64,000 nt of DNA from Bacillota bacterium (GCA_023411375.1 JAEYOW010000027.1:1-64000); one strand, 5' to 3'; shown: positions 49,794 through 57,330, counted from the first letter of the stretch. The notes: generated from the sequence alone by a model not told the origin. Made by a program: numbers and translations.

Positions 49794-50283
49794 CGTCCTT
49801 CCACCCGCCCTTCAACAGCCGCTCCATAGGATCGTCGTTCAGTTCACCGGCTTTGCCGTTGGCCGCGACGATGCGCGCGCGACAGGCGGGCGTCAGGCCG
49901 AATTCCGTAGCGAACGACTGCATGAGTTTCATGTTCTGCTGCGCGATAGACACCTGCGGTACCTGCTGTACATAGCCGGAGGGCGTTTTGAAAATGGAAC
50001 CGTGCTGGGTGATGAATTCCTCGGCCTCGCGCCAGCGGGCGTAGGCTTGGCAGTACCCGGAAAAGGCGGTCAGGTCGGCCATGGTCAATACGCCCATTGC
50101 CTCAAGAGAGGAAGCCAAACGTTTCCATTCCTTTTTCGCTTCCGGCAGAAGCCATGTCGGACATTTTACTCCTCCGGCGGGCGGGACAGGTTCGTTTTCA
50201 TTCATTGGGCGGCGTCCCTTGCCACGGTCGCCCTCCAGTGCCTTGATAGCCGTGGGCAGCGGCTTTCTGCCTTTCGTAGCCAA
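49786..50283 (-). CDS. terS: Terminase small subunit (P27 family)
   Basis: The 165-residue protein recognises the packaging site and guides the large subunit. It has the P27-type start ATKGRKPLPTAIKALEGDRG, then CPTWLLPEAKKEWKRLASSL and LTAFSGYCQAYARWREAEEF. The start is read as TTG at 50283, seven to eight bases after GGGAGGTG, which gives the standard start of the family; the GTG at 50292 overlaps the ribosome site. Confidence 0.92.
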   Translation of the reverse strand: MATKGRKPLPTAIKALEGDRGKGRRPMNENEPVPPAGGVKCPTWLLPEAKKEWKRLASSLEAMGVLTMADLTAFSGYCQAYARWREAEEFITQHGSIFKTPSGYVQQVPQVSIAQQNMKLMQSFATEFGLTPACRARIVAANGKAGELNDDPMERLLKGGWKDDA

Positions 50284-50318
50284 TGGGCACACCTCCCTTC
50301 TGCGATAATCGCCGATGA

Positions 50319-51596
50319 CTATGCTTCAAAACCGTCATGGGTATCGACTGTGTTGGCAGTGCCGACAATTGCGTCATAAGGCCTCTCTTCGCCGTCGCGG
50401 AGAACCTTCACACCACCAGTGCCGTACTCGGCTACATATCTCAAGCAGATCGCGCTGGCATACTTGGGGTCGAGCTCCATCGTCCGGCAGATGCGGTCGG
50501 TCTGCTCGCATGCAATGAGCGTGCTGCCGGAACCGCCAAACAGATCCATCACCACGCCGTTGGGCGCGGAACTGTTCTTAATGGGATACGCCAGCAGCGG
50601 CACGGGCTTCATGGTCGGATGCTCCTTGCTGCGCTTGGGCTTATCGAAGTTCCAGACCGTGGTCTGTTTCCTATCAGCGAACCACTTGTGCTGACCGTTG
50701 GGCAGCCAACCGTACAGCACCGGCTCATGCTGCCACTGGTACGGCGAACGCCCCAGCACCAGCGAGTTTTTCACCCAAACGCACACGCCGCTGATGTGAA
50801 AGCCCGCTTCTTTAAAAGCACGCCTGAAATTCAGGCCTTCCGTATCCGCATGAAAGATATAGACGCTGCCGCCCTCGGCCATATGCGCGGCCATGTTCTT
50901 GAACGCCGTCAGCAGGAACTCGAAAAACTGTGCGTCGCCCATGCTGTCGTTTTGGATGGACTTGCCGTCCTTGGATTCATACGAAACATTGTAAGGCGGG
51001 TCTGTCACAACGAGATTAGCTTTCACGTCCTCCATGAGGCGGTTTACATCCGCGTCGTTCGTGGAATCGCCGCACATCATGCGGTGTCTGCCCAGTGTCC
51101 ACACGTCGCCGGGTTGCACGAAGGGCGTGACTTCATCCGGGTCGATATCGCACTCGTCATCCTTCACATCTTTGTCGTGTACCTGCGAGAACAGGTCGTC
51201 CACCTCGGCTGGGTCGAAACCCGTCGCGCCAAGATCGTAACCGGATTGCTGAAGATCGGAAAGCAGATCGGCCAACGCTACCGGCTCCCATTCGCCGACC
51301 GCCTTATTGAGCGCGATGTTGAGCGCCTTTTCCTCCTGCGGGTTTTCGATATGCACGACCACGCAGTCGATCTCCGTCGCGCCCTCCGCGACAAGCACCT
51401 TATAACGCTGATGACCGCCCACGATGTTGCCGGTGACTTCGTTCCAGATGACCGGATCGACATATCCAAAGGTGTTCAGGCTGCACTTGATTTTCTCATA
51501 CGCCGGATCACCGGGCTTCAAGTCCTTTCGCGGGTTGTACTTTGCGGGCATGAGCTTGTCAACGGCGATCCGCTGAAGGTTCATCTGCGTGTTCAT
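50319..51596 (-). CDS. ParB-like domain fused to a DNA N-methyltransferase
   Basis: The 425-residue protein starts with a ParB/Srx-type domain (residues 1-110: IAVDKLMPAKYNPRKDLKPG, FGYVDPVIWNEVTGNIVGGH, VVVHIENPQEEKALNIALNK). It continues as an amino-methyltransferase with TDPPYNVSYE (catalytic motif IV) and DLFGGSGSTLIACE (SAM-binding motif I), in the order typical of beta-class N6-adenine/N4-cytosine enzymes. The ATG at 51596 has a GAGGAGGA site; the much longer open frame beyond it reads GC-rich non-coding DNA. It probably modifies phage DNA before packaging. Confidence 0.93.
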   Translation of the reverse strand: MNTQMNLQRIAVDKLMPAKYNPRKDLKPGDPAYEKIKCSLNTFGYVDPVIWNEVTGNIVGGHQRYKVLVAEGATEIDCVVVHIENPQEEKALNIALNKAVGEWEPVALADLLSDLQQSGYDLGATGFDPAEVDDLFSQVHDKDVKDDECDIDPDEVTPFVQPGDVWTLGRHRMMCGDSTNDADVNRLMEDVKANLVVTDPPYNVSYESKDGKSIQNDSMGDAQFFEFLLTAFKNMAAHMAEGGSVYIFHADTEGLNFRRAFKEAGFHISGVCVWVKNSLVLGRSPYQWQHEPVLYGWLPNGQHKWFADRKQTTVWNFDKPKRSKEHPTMKPVPLLAYPIKNSSAPNGVVMDLFGGSGSTLIACEQTDRICRTMELDPKYASAICLRYVAEYGTGGVKVLRDGEERPYDAIVGTANTVDTHDGFEA

Positions 51597-51639
51597 ATGG
51601 GTTCCTCCTCGCAATAATCGGTTCCATGGAAACAGCCGC

Positions 51640-52400
51640 CCAGACGGACGGCTGTGAGCTGCTTTTTGGGGTGAAACCCCGGGCCCCCGTATTTGTCGGA
51701 AATTCACGCGAGAGGGGGGCGCGGTCGCCACGGGACGGTTCACAGGGATTTGATCCCCCCTGCCTCTGGCACACTTTCCCACGGCGAAGCGCGAAAGCCG
51801 ACCGGTTTCGTCGGGGTTTGCGAGGTCGGGGTGGGCGGCACGGCGGCGCGCAGAGGTGCGCTTCAGTCGGGCGCGGCGGGCACGGCGCGGGGCGGCAAGT
51901 GCGGACGGCGGTGTGTCGGCTCGGGCTTCTTCCCGCACGGGGCGGTAGGCGGCGCGGGCTTGGCGCGGCGGGCGTGTTGGCACGACGTGGGCACGACGGC
52001 GGGCGCTTCGCCGAGGCGGGCAACCGGTGGCGGCGGCGGGCTTTGCGGCGCGACAGGCGGCTTTTCGGGCGCGACGCGGGCAAACGGGCGACAGACGCGC
52101 GAAACGCGGCGGAACGGGTTCCTTCCGGCGCGGACGGCGGGCAACGGGCGGGGCGGCGGGGCGCGCGGGCGGCACAAAGGTGGGCGCGGAACACGGCGGC
52201 GGGGCGGCACGGCGGTGCTGCCAGCGGTGTATTGCCAGCGGCGTGTGTAGGGTTTACGGCGTCCGATGGGCGTAGCAGCGTTCTGGCTCGCGGCGCGCGG
52301 GGACGGGCTGAAACCTTGAATCGGGCGGCGCGGAAAGCGGGTCGCCAAAGCCTTTCCTTATAAGCGCGCGAACGCGTGCGAGGGAAGCCCGAATGCGACG
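51640..52400. other. GC-extreme non-coding region ahead of the amidoligase operon
   Basis: About 760 bases without a supportable gene. The first part has a small palindrome, GGGATTTGATCCC (51745-51757), within a G/C-run rich context. The stretch of about 51830-52330 is built almost only from GCGGG/GGCGC words and is open in several frames on both strands purely because of composition. Its position between packaging and early genes makes it a place to look for a cos/pac site or origin, but no defined signal can be claimed. Confidence 0.4.
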
Positions 52401-52425
52401 AAAGTGTGTCCTGTATTGGTCTGGC

Positions 52426-52455
52426 TGGACACAGTTCGTTATCCGTTTGTTATCT
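52426..52455 (+). promoter_or_regulatory. Candidate promoter of the amidoligase operon
   Basis: TGGACA (52426-52431) and TTATCT (52450-52455) are separated by 18 bases, on the plus strand, about 100 bases before the amidoligase GTG. The match is moderate. The leader after it contains a GCCCGC/GCGGGC hairpin (52503-52520). Confidence 0.45.
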
Positions 52456-52553
52456 TGCTATTCCGGCGCGGCGGAGTGATGTATGTGTCGCGGGCAAGAA
52501 AAGCCCGCCGAGCCGCGGGCGGGGCAAGGCCGCCGGGCAAGGGAGGAAACCCC

Positions 52554-53423
52554 GTGAAAACGCAGACTTTCGGCATTGAGGTTGAAACGACCGGGCTGGG
52601 GCGTGAACGCACAGCCAAGGCCATCGCCGCCTACTTCGGAACGACCGCCCGGTACATCGGGCATCACTTGGACGACTGGCAGATATCCATGCCCGACGGG
52701 CGGCATTGGACGGTCGAGCGCGACGGGTCGGTCACCGACCCCAGCGCCGAGGTGGTCAGCCCCGTGTGCCGCTGGGAGGACATCGAGATGGTGCAGGCGG
52801 TCATCCGCGCCATCCGCACGGCGGGCGCGAAGGTCGACCACTCCTGCGGAATCCACATCCACATCGGCTTGGGCGCGCACACCCCGAAAACCCTGCGGAA
52901 TCTGGTCAACATCGTCAACGCCAAGGAAGACCTTCTGACACAGGCCTTGGGCATTTCACCAGACCGCCGATACCGCTGGTGCCGCCCGGTCGACCCGACC
53001 TTCCTCAAAACCCTTAACCGGAAAAAGCCCAAGACGATGGACGAGTTCGCCGCCATCTGGTACGGCACACCTCGCTGGCAAGGTCACGCGGGCACACACT
53101 ACGACGACTCCCGCTACCACCTGCTCAACCTCCACGCGACTTTTTCCACCGAGCGCCCCGCGCACACCATCGAGTTTCGCGCCTTCAACGCGACGCTCCA
53201 CGCGGGCGAGATAAAGGCTTACATCCAACTGTGCCTCGCCATCAGCCACCAAGCCTTGACCGCGAACGCGGCGAGCGCCACACGCCCGCAAACCGACAAC
53301 CCGAAGTACACCTTCCGATGCTGGCTCCTTCGGCTGGGCTTTATCGGCGACGAGTTCAAAACCGCCCGCGAGCACCTCATCAAGAAACTTCCGGGCAATA
53401 GCGCATGGCGGCAGGCTTCCTGA
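52554..53423 (+). CDS. Putative amidoligase (Amidoligase_2, COOH-NH2 ligase type)
   Basis: The 289-residue protein starts with the family motif FGIEVE (residues 6-11) and has the glutamine-synthetase-like core: WTVERDGSV with PSAEVVSPV, VDHSCGIHIHIGLG (metal/ATP histidines), a YHLLNLHATF region and HTIEFRAFNATL. Such enzymes join a carboxylate to an amine using ATP; the substrate is unknown. The GTG at 52554 has GGGAGG eight bases upstream and gives the proper N-terminus. The C-terminal ~40 residues (KYTFRCWLLRLGFIGDEFK) resemble the end of the 315-residue protein of the facing operon. It leads a four-gene plus-strand operon ending with an Ntn amidotransferase. Confidence 0.88.
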   Translation: MKTQTFGIEVETTGLGRERTAKAIAAYFGTTARYIGHHLDDWQISMPDGRHWTVERDGSVTDPSAEVVSPVCRWEDIEMVQAVIRAIRTAGAKVDHSCGIHIHIGLGAHTPKTLRNLVNIVNAKEDLLTQALGISPDRRYRWCRPVDPTFLKTLNRKKPKTMDEFAAIWYGTPRWQGHAGTHYDDSRYHLLNLHATFSTERPAHTIEFRAFNATLHAGEIKAYIQLCLAISHQALTANAASATRPQTDNPKYTFRCWLLRLGFIGDEFKTAREHLIKKLPGNSAWRQAS

Positions 53424-53442
53424 CACAGGAAGCCCCGCGCAC

Positions 53443-53533
53443 CCCGCCTGACGATGACCTTTGGCACAGGTCGAAACCGGGGTGACCCGGTCGCGGGAGC
53501 CAAGCTCCTAAATCAAAACGCGGCACAGCCGCA
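53443..53533 (+). ncRNA. Structured intergenic RNA element, copy 1
   Basis: This spacer folds into successive hairpins: GACCT/AGGTC around TTGGCAC, ACCGGG/CCCGGT around GTGA, GGAGC/GCTCC around CAA, and CGGC/GCCG around ACA just before the ribosome site. The first 35 bases recur almost unchanged at 53830. The second stem has a wholly different sequence in the other copy but the same pairing. It is presumably a regulatory or stabilising leader of the gene at 53548. Confidence 0.6.
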
Positions 53534-53547
53534 GGGAGGCACACATC

Positions 53548-53838
53548 ATGGAAAACAAGTACTGGAATCGCGCCGGGGCTTTGCAAGCCGAGTATAACGA
53601 GATGAAGAATGCAGGATTCGAATTCAGCAAAGCACACATCCAACTTGCGCACAGATACCACCGCTATTACAACGACGGTGACCTGCCCGGTTGGGCGCAG
53701 AGACGTTGGAACTTGACACAGCAAGGGCGCTGGGGACGGGAGTTGAACAGCCGTGGCGAGGAGGAATTCGAGCGCCGCGTCACCGCGAGGATTGAAATCG
53801 AGTACCGCCGCTTCCAGCGCACACACAAGCCCGCCTGA
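53548..53838 (+). CDS. Small basic helical protein of the amidoligase operon
   Basis: The 96-residue protein starts MENKYWNRAGALQAEYNEMK and is rich in aromatic and charged residues (AHRYHRYYNDGDLPGWAQRR, FERRVTARIEIEYRRFQ). It has no recognised family, cysteine cluster or membrane segment. GGGAGG precedes the ATG. Its position between the amidoligase and the amidotransferase makes it a possible substrate or adapter of the ligase; this is only positional. Confidence 0.75.
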   Translation: MENKYWNRAGALQAEYNEMKNAGFEFSKAHIQLAHRYHRYYNDGDLPGWAQRRWNLTQQGRWGRELNSRGEEEFERRVTARIEIEYRRFQRTHKPA

Positions 53839-53935
53839 CGATGGCCTTTGGCACAGGTCGAAACGCTCCTGAATCGGGAGCGTCGCGGGAGCCAGCGGCA
53901 CAGCCGTAAAACCAAGCTCCTGAATCAGAGAGGAG
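53830..53935 (+). ncRNA. Structured intergenic RNA element, copy 2
   Basis: The second copy shares CCCGCCTGACGATG, then CCTTTGGCACAGGTCGAAAC with copy 1 and overlaps the stop of the preceding gene. The first stem keeps pairing by an A to G change (G-U pair). The second stem is CGCTCC/GGAGCG here instead of ACCGGG/CCCGGT, a full covariation. The third stem GGAGC/GCTCC is extended by an inserted CGGC/GCCG hairpin. It precedes the gene at 53942. Confidence 0.6.
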
Positions 53936-53941
53936 AGTCCC

Positions 53942-54277
53942 ATGAGCAACACACCCAAAGGCGATGAAACAATGGAGCTTATCGCGCACCTGTACAGCCT
54001 GATGGATGACGCGGAAAAAGAGGGCTGGTCGCGGCAAGCCGCTGAGGACATGGTTGCCGACCAGCGTCGCTACGAAATCGACCACGGCATCACCCCGCGC
54101 GAATACGACGCTTGCGATTTCTACGAAACCATCGAGGAGCTCATCGCACAGGACAGCTTCGAAATCGACTCTGAGGAACCGTTGGATGACGAATGCACAC
54201 CATCGGCGACCTCTGGGGATTACAGCCCCGGCAACCCTTGGGATGCGCCCGGCATGAGCATCAGCGACTTCATCTGA
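53942..54277 (+). CDS. Small acidic protein of the amidoligase operon
   Basis: The 111-residue acidic protein starts MSNTPKGDETMELIAHLYSL. Its helical first half has DMVADQRRYEIDHGITPREY, and its tail is rich in Asp, Glu, Ser and Pro (GDYSPGNPWDAPGMSISDF). No family is recognised. GAGGAGAG precedes the ATG. Exposed acidic tails are plausible amidoligase targets, but there is no direct evidence here. Confidence 0.75.
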   Translation: MSNTPKGDETMELIAHLYSLMDDAEKEGWSRQAAEDMVADQRRYEIDHGITPREYDACDFYETIEELIAQDSFEIDSEEPLDDECTPSATSGDYSPGNPWDAPGMSISDFI

Positions 54278-54306
54278 GACAACCAACTGGAGGCTCTGAA
54301 ATCCAC

Positions 54307-54372
54307 ATCGCTCTGAAATCAAATCGCCGGGAAGTACAGACACCGCTTGACTTCCCGGCGGTTCAGAGTGAT
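54307..54372 (+). ncRNA. Long two-step hairpin in the amidoligase operon
   Basis: An outer stem ATCGCTCTGA/TCAGAGTGAT (one G-U) encloses an inner stem GCCGGGAAG/CTTCCCGGC with a 16-base loop. A CTCTGAAATC word just upstream is repeated inside the outer arm. It lies directly after the gene at 53942-54277. Confidence 0.55.
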
Positions 54373-54391
54373 GAATGACGAGGTGCCGCGC

Positions 54392-54457
54392 CTCAATTCT
54401 TTGAATTGAGCCGTCGGCAGTCTGCCGAAGGCAGACCGGCAAACCATGTGGTTTGCC
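54392..54457 (+). ncRNA. Three adjacent perfect hairpins before the amidotransferase gene
   Basis: CTCAATTC/GAATTGAG (54392-54410), GTCTGCC/GGCAGAC (54420-54436) and GGCAAACCA/TGGTTTGCC (54438-54457) follow each other with almost no gap. The middle one competes with TCGGCA/TGCCGA (54414-54428), so two exclusive folds are possible, as in attenuators. The coding start is 46 bases further on. Confidence 0.55.
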
Positions 54458-54503
54458 GTCTTTCCCCCGCAAGGGCTTTCAAATCACAAAGGAGGCAACA
54501 AAA

Positions 54504-55094
54504 ATGTGCATTATCTGCGTATCCCCGACTGGCATAAAGCAGCCCAACATCAACACCCTTCGCACCATGTTCTACCGCAATCCGCACGGCGCGGGCTACA
54601 TGTACGCGCGCGACGGCAAGGTTACCATCCACAAAGGCTTCATGGATTTTGACTCCTTCCTCGGAGCTGTCCGCTCCGAATGCTTCACCAAGGGAGACAG
54701 CGTGGTGTACCACTTCCGAATTAGCACGCAGGCGGGCGTAAACCCGGAGATGACACATCCCTTCCCGCTCTCAAATCAACCCAAGCGGATGCGGGCGCTC
54801 GACCTGACCTGCCGCTGCGGCATCGCCCACAATGGAATCATCCGGCTGACAACCGACCCGACGAACACGCGGTTCAGCGACACGGCAATCTTCATCACCG
54901 ACTACCTCGCCGCCATGATTCGCAAGCCCGCCGACCTTCGAAATCAAGCTCTGCTCGACCACATCTACTTACTGGCGCACTCAAAGTTCGCCATCATGGA
55001 CGCGGGCGGTTACGTCGCTACGGTTGGCGAGTTCATTGATGACAATGGATTGCTATTCAGCAACGACAGCTACGAAATGTACCGATGCAGATGA
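54504..55094 (+). CDS. Class II (Ntn-type) glutamine amidotransferase-like protein
   Basis: The 196-residue protein begins MCIICVSPTG, putting Cys2 at the N-terminus after Met removal, the nucleophile of Ntn amidotransferases. Other family features are NPHGAGYMYARDGKV, VVYHFRISTQAG and CGIAHNGIIRLTTDP. It could release ammonia from glutamine or cut a gamma-glutamyl or isopeptide bond. Its pairing with an amidoligase in one operon matches published comparative descriptions of amidoligase gene clusters. AAAGGAGG precedes the ATG at 54504. Confidence 0.88.
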   Translation: MCIICVSPTGIKQPNINTLRTMFYRNPHGAGYMYARDGKVTIHKGFMDFDSFLGAVRSECFTKGDSVVYHFRISTQAGVNPEMTHPFPLSNQPKRMRALDLTCRCGIAHNGIIRLTTDPTNTRFSDTAIFITDYLAAMIRKPADLRNQALLDHIYLLAHSKFAIMDAGGYVATVGEFIDDNGLLFSNDSYEMYRCR

Positions 55095-55120
55095 GAAAGG
55101 GCGGGGCTTCAAAATCCCCA

Positions 55121-55144
55121 GCCGTCCGACAAGGGCGGCCTTTT
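55121..55144 (+). terminator. Terminator of the amidoligase operon
   Basis: GCCGTCC and GGGCGGC (one G-U) form a 7-bp stem with a 5-base loop, followed by CTTTTCTT. It lies 26 bases after the amidotransferase stop. The ~130 bases up to the next hairpin hold no supportable gene. Confidence 0.8.
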
Positions 55145-55275
55145 CTTGTCACAAGGGCGTTTCGGTTTCTCGCGACGTTGGCACGTGTCGGGCTTTCAAA
55201 TCGCCCGTGGAAACCATCGACAGCGAGGACGAAGGCGGCATTTGCGGCAACGTGGGCGCGACACGGGCAAAGAAA

Positions 55276-55296
55276 AAGCAGCCTCGTCGGCTGCTT
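55276..55296 (-). terminator. Terminator of the facing minus-strand operon
   Basis: AAGCAGCC and GGCTGCTT form an 8-bp stem with a 5-base loop; on the minus strand TTTTTCTTT follows. It lies 20 bases after the stop at 55316. Confidence 0.85.
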
Positions 55297-55315
55297 TGAA
55301 ATCAGGTCGCGCTCC

Positions 55316-55834
55316 TTACTTGGTCATCACGTCAATGACGTATTGGATTTCGCTGTCTTTGACTCGGAACCGCACCAGCGCCCGGCTTCCGTCCTTCGCC
55401 GTGTACTCGGCTTGGAAGGGCTCCGTCCAGAGCTCCGTCAGGCCGGGGCAGTGTTTCCGTGCCGCGTTTCGGTACTCTCTGAAATCCTCGTGCCCCTGCT
55501 CGTCCAGCCACCGCTGGTAGAGCGACGTCAGGAAGGGAATGTGCTCGTGCGTAATGATGTCGATGTGTTCCTCGATCGTTTCTGGAAGGTACCCGTCGAT
55601 TTGTTTCTGCACACATGCCCAGTCCTCGATGGGCAGCGGGTTCCGCATGAAATCCAACATCGCCTCGTCTGTGCCGCACTGGTCGCAAATGTAGATGTCC
55701 ACGTGGCGGCTGAGCGCGTTGGTGTGAATCATGTCCTTCATGGTTTTCCGACCGCAGCGTGGGCAAGGGAGATGCCCGCCCGCAAGCTGGCTGGCTTTCA
55801 AATCAACCAGCCGTTTCTGTATCCGCTCGTTCAT
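55316..55834 (-). CDS. Zinc-ribbon protein of unknown function
   Basis: The 172-residue protein has a zinc ribbon near the start (CPRCGRKTMKDM ... YICDQCGTDEAM, residues ~24-58) followed by a helical region (WACVQKQIDGYLPETIEEHI) and a beta-rich end. Similar small zinc-ribbon proteins are common in early regions of Firmicute phages. AAGGAGG precedes the ATG, which overlaps the upstream stop in ATGA. It is the last gene of a three-gene unit. Confidence 0.8.
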   Translation of the reverse strand: MNERIQKRLVDLKASQLAGGHLPCPRCGRKTMKDMIHTNALSRHVDIYICDQCGTDEAMLDFMRNPLPIEDWACVQKQIDGYLPETIEEHIDIITHEHIPFLTSLYQRWLDEQGHEDFREYRNAARKHCPGLTELWTEPFQAEYTAKDGSRALVRFRVKDSEIQYVIDVMTK

Positions 55835-56172
55835 ACCGCATCCTCCTTGATTGGCAGCTCTCCGGTGACGAAGGCGTGATAGACGCGCCCGCCATCCCGT
55901 ACTGCCTGTCTGTATACCTCAAAAACCAATTCTCCGTGATATGCCATCATGGCAGACATCAGAGGCTCCAAAGCAAAGTCATCGTTGCCCAGCTTTTGAA
56001 TCAAGCGGGCCTGCTCGCGTTCGATTTCCGACCGCGCTTTGGCATAATCAGGAAAGTTGTCAGGCGCGCAACGCATAATTTTCTCAATAGCTTCCACTCG
56101 CCAACTGGCTATATCCGTCGAATAACGCTCCAGTTCGCCCAGCAAATCGGAATTACACTTATCATTTGGCAT
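55831..56172 (-). CDS. Small helical protein of unknown function
   Basis: The 113-residue protein starts MPNDKCNSDLLGELERYSTD; the ATG at 56172 has AGGAGGTG upstream and is preferred over a GTG two codons earlier. It is helical with a segment NDDFALEPLMSAMMAYHGEL resembling phage proteins of unknown role. It overlaps both neighbours, so the three genes are translated as a unit. Confidence 0.78.
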   Translation of the reverse strand: MPNDKCNSDLLGELERYSTDIASWRVEAIEKIMRCAPDNFPDYAKARSEIEREQARLIQKLGNDDFALEPLMSAMMAYHGELVFEVYRQAVRDGGRVYHAFVTGELPIKEDAV

Positions 56173-57109
56173 CCGCACTCACCTCCTGATTCGTTCGACG
56201 GAGTGCCGCGTACTTTTCTCTGTGCTTGATTGCGGCTGCGTCGGTAGGAAACGCGCTGTGACCTTTAAGGTTGCGGAGCAGCAATCTGCGCTCCTCTTTC
56301 AAATCCGCGCCGCCGTAGCCAAGCCGCAGGAGCCAAGCCCGCATGTAATACTTCTCGTTTTCGGAGTCCTGTAACTCGGCTTTTACGCGGTGCGCGGCCT
56401 TTGCGGCGTGAATGATTCGCCCGACCAGTCCGGCATAGGCCGTCCAGCGATCAGGCTGTGCATCGTCGTAGGGAAAGTCCAGTGTTACGATACCGCACTC
56501 ATAGCCAAAGCCCGTAAGCTCACCCAGCGCTTCGAAATCGTGCAGCAGGTCGGAGAATGCTTCCGGCGTTTCTGGTGTGTAATCCTTGAGCCGCGTGATC
56601 AGACTGTCGGGAATCGTCAGCCGTCCGTCCATCGCCGCTTTGTTCAGCAGGTGCTGTTCGCTGTAAAGCATATGCGTAAGGTTCATCAGTTGCATGACCG
56701 TCATCTCGGCGGGAATGGAAATCAGATAAGCATCAGCGGTCGGTGTGTTCTCCAGGGCTTGAGCGGTATCGGTCGGGGCTTTCAAATCCTCTTTGGCGGC
56801 AAGCACTTCCGAATTACCGACCGTAGGTTCTTCATCAGTAGGCGTTACATTTGCTTCGGAATCGACTGTCGGCTCCGCAGCGCCCTGTGCCACACGCCAG
56901 CCTTGCTCGATGAAGAATGGCATCAGGGTTTTCATCGCGTCGACGTTCGTAATTTCGATGTTGCCCTCCCGGTCGATGGTGACGCAAGCGCCTATGCGGT
57001 ATGCGCAGGTGGGAACACCGGCGTAAGCCACCGGCGCGCCCAACAATTCCTCCGAAATCCGATTAGCCAGCGCCTTGCGGTTGGTCGTGATGTTGGTTTG
57101 GATCGTCAT
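56162..57109 (-). CDS. Unknown protein sharing the C-terminal motif of the amidoligase
   Basis: The 315-residue protein has an N-terminal ~70-residue domain (NRISEELLGAPVAYAGVPTC, IDREGNIEITNVDAM), an acidic Thr/Glu/Ala linker, and a helical C-terminal half. Residues ~262-296 (KYYMRAWLLRLGYGGADLK ... LKGHSAF) align with the amidoligase end (KYTFRCWLLRLGFIGDEFK ... LPGNSAW) in spacing and identity. This points to a shared docking or target module in two convergent operons. It has its own promoter (57140-57168). The family is not recognised. Confidence 0.82.
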   Translation of the reverse strand: MTIQTNITTNRKALANRISEELLGAPVAYAGVPTCAYRIGACVTIDREGNIEITNVDAMKTLMPFFIEQGWRVAQGAAEPTVDSEANVTPTDEEPTVGNSEVLAAKEDLKAPTDTAQALENTPTADAYLISIPAEMTVMQLMNLTHMLYSEQHLLNKAAMDGRLTIPDSLITRLKDYTPETPEAFSDLLHDFEALGELTGFGYECGIVTLDFPYDDAQPDRWTAYAGLVGRIIHAAKAAHRVKAELQDSENEKYYMRAWLLRLGYGGADLKEERRLLLRNLKGHSAFPTDAAAIKHREKYAALRRTNQEVSADAK

Positions 57110-57139
57110 TTGGCGTACCTCCTTGTTTTTGGTATGCCA

Positions 57140-57168
57140 TATATCACTCTTGTCGGCAATGAAGTCAA
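57140..57168 (-). promoter_or_regulatory. Promoter of the 57109-55316 operon
   Basis: On the minus strand TTGACT (57163-57168), a 17-base spacer and GATATA (57140-57145) lie about 30 bases before the start at 57109. Together with the terminator at 57237 it defines a separate three-gene unit. Confidence 0.65.
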
Positions 57169-57236
57169 GCTAAATGTCGAGGTTTCTGTATCGCTTTGAG
57201 AATGGAAACAACTATGCTCGGGTTCTGTCAGAAAGA

Positions 57237-57273
57237 GAAAGCCCTCACGGGTTTTAAATCCGCGAGGGCTTTC
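57237..57273 (-). terminator. Terminator after the ArpU-like gene
   Basis: GAAAGCCCTC and GAGGGCTTTC form a perfect 10-bp stem with inner CGGG/CCG pairing, followed on the minus strand by TCTTTCT. It ends the unit that comes in from the right. Confidence 0.85.
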
Positions 57274-57330
57274 TGTATGCTCTTGGCGATTGTAATCATA
57301 TCATAGGGAGCGACTCCATTTCTACTGATT

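Noticed and set aside
48648..49829. 393-residue plus-strand frame
   Set aside because: It is antisense to the large terminase, which is certain from its motifs.
51735..51785. Possible tRNA-like or cos-like sequence around GGGATTTGATCCC
   Set aside because: No cloverleaf can be drawn, and no end-mapping evidence exists; kept only as part of the non-coding region.
51559..52363. Several Ala/Arg/Gly-rich frames on both strands
   Set aside because: Frames are open because stop codons are rare in DNA this GC-rich; compositions are extreme and no start is supported. The start of the ParB-methyltransferase was therefore placed at 51596.
52404..52553. Upstream extension of the amidoligase (ATG at 52479 or earlier)
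   Set aside because: The extension is Arg/Gly-rich and covers the promoter and leader hairpin; the GTG at 52554 has proper spacing from GGGAGG and starts the conserved FGIEVE region.
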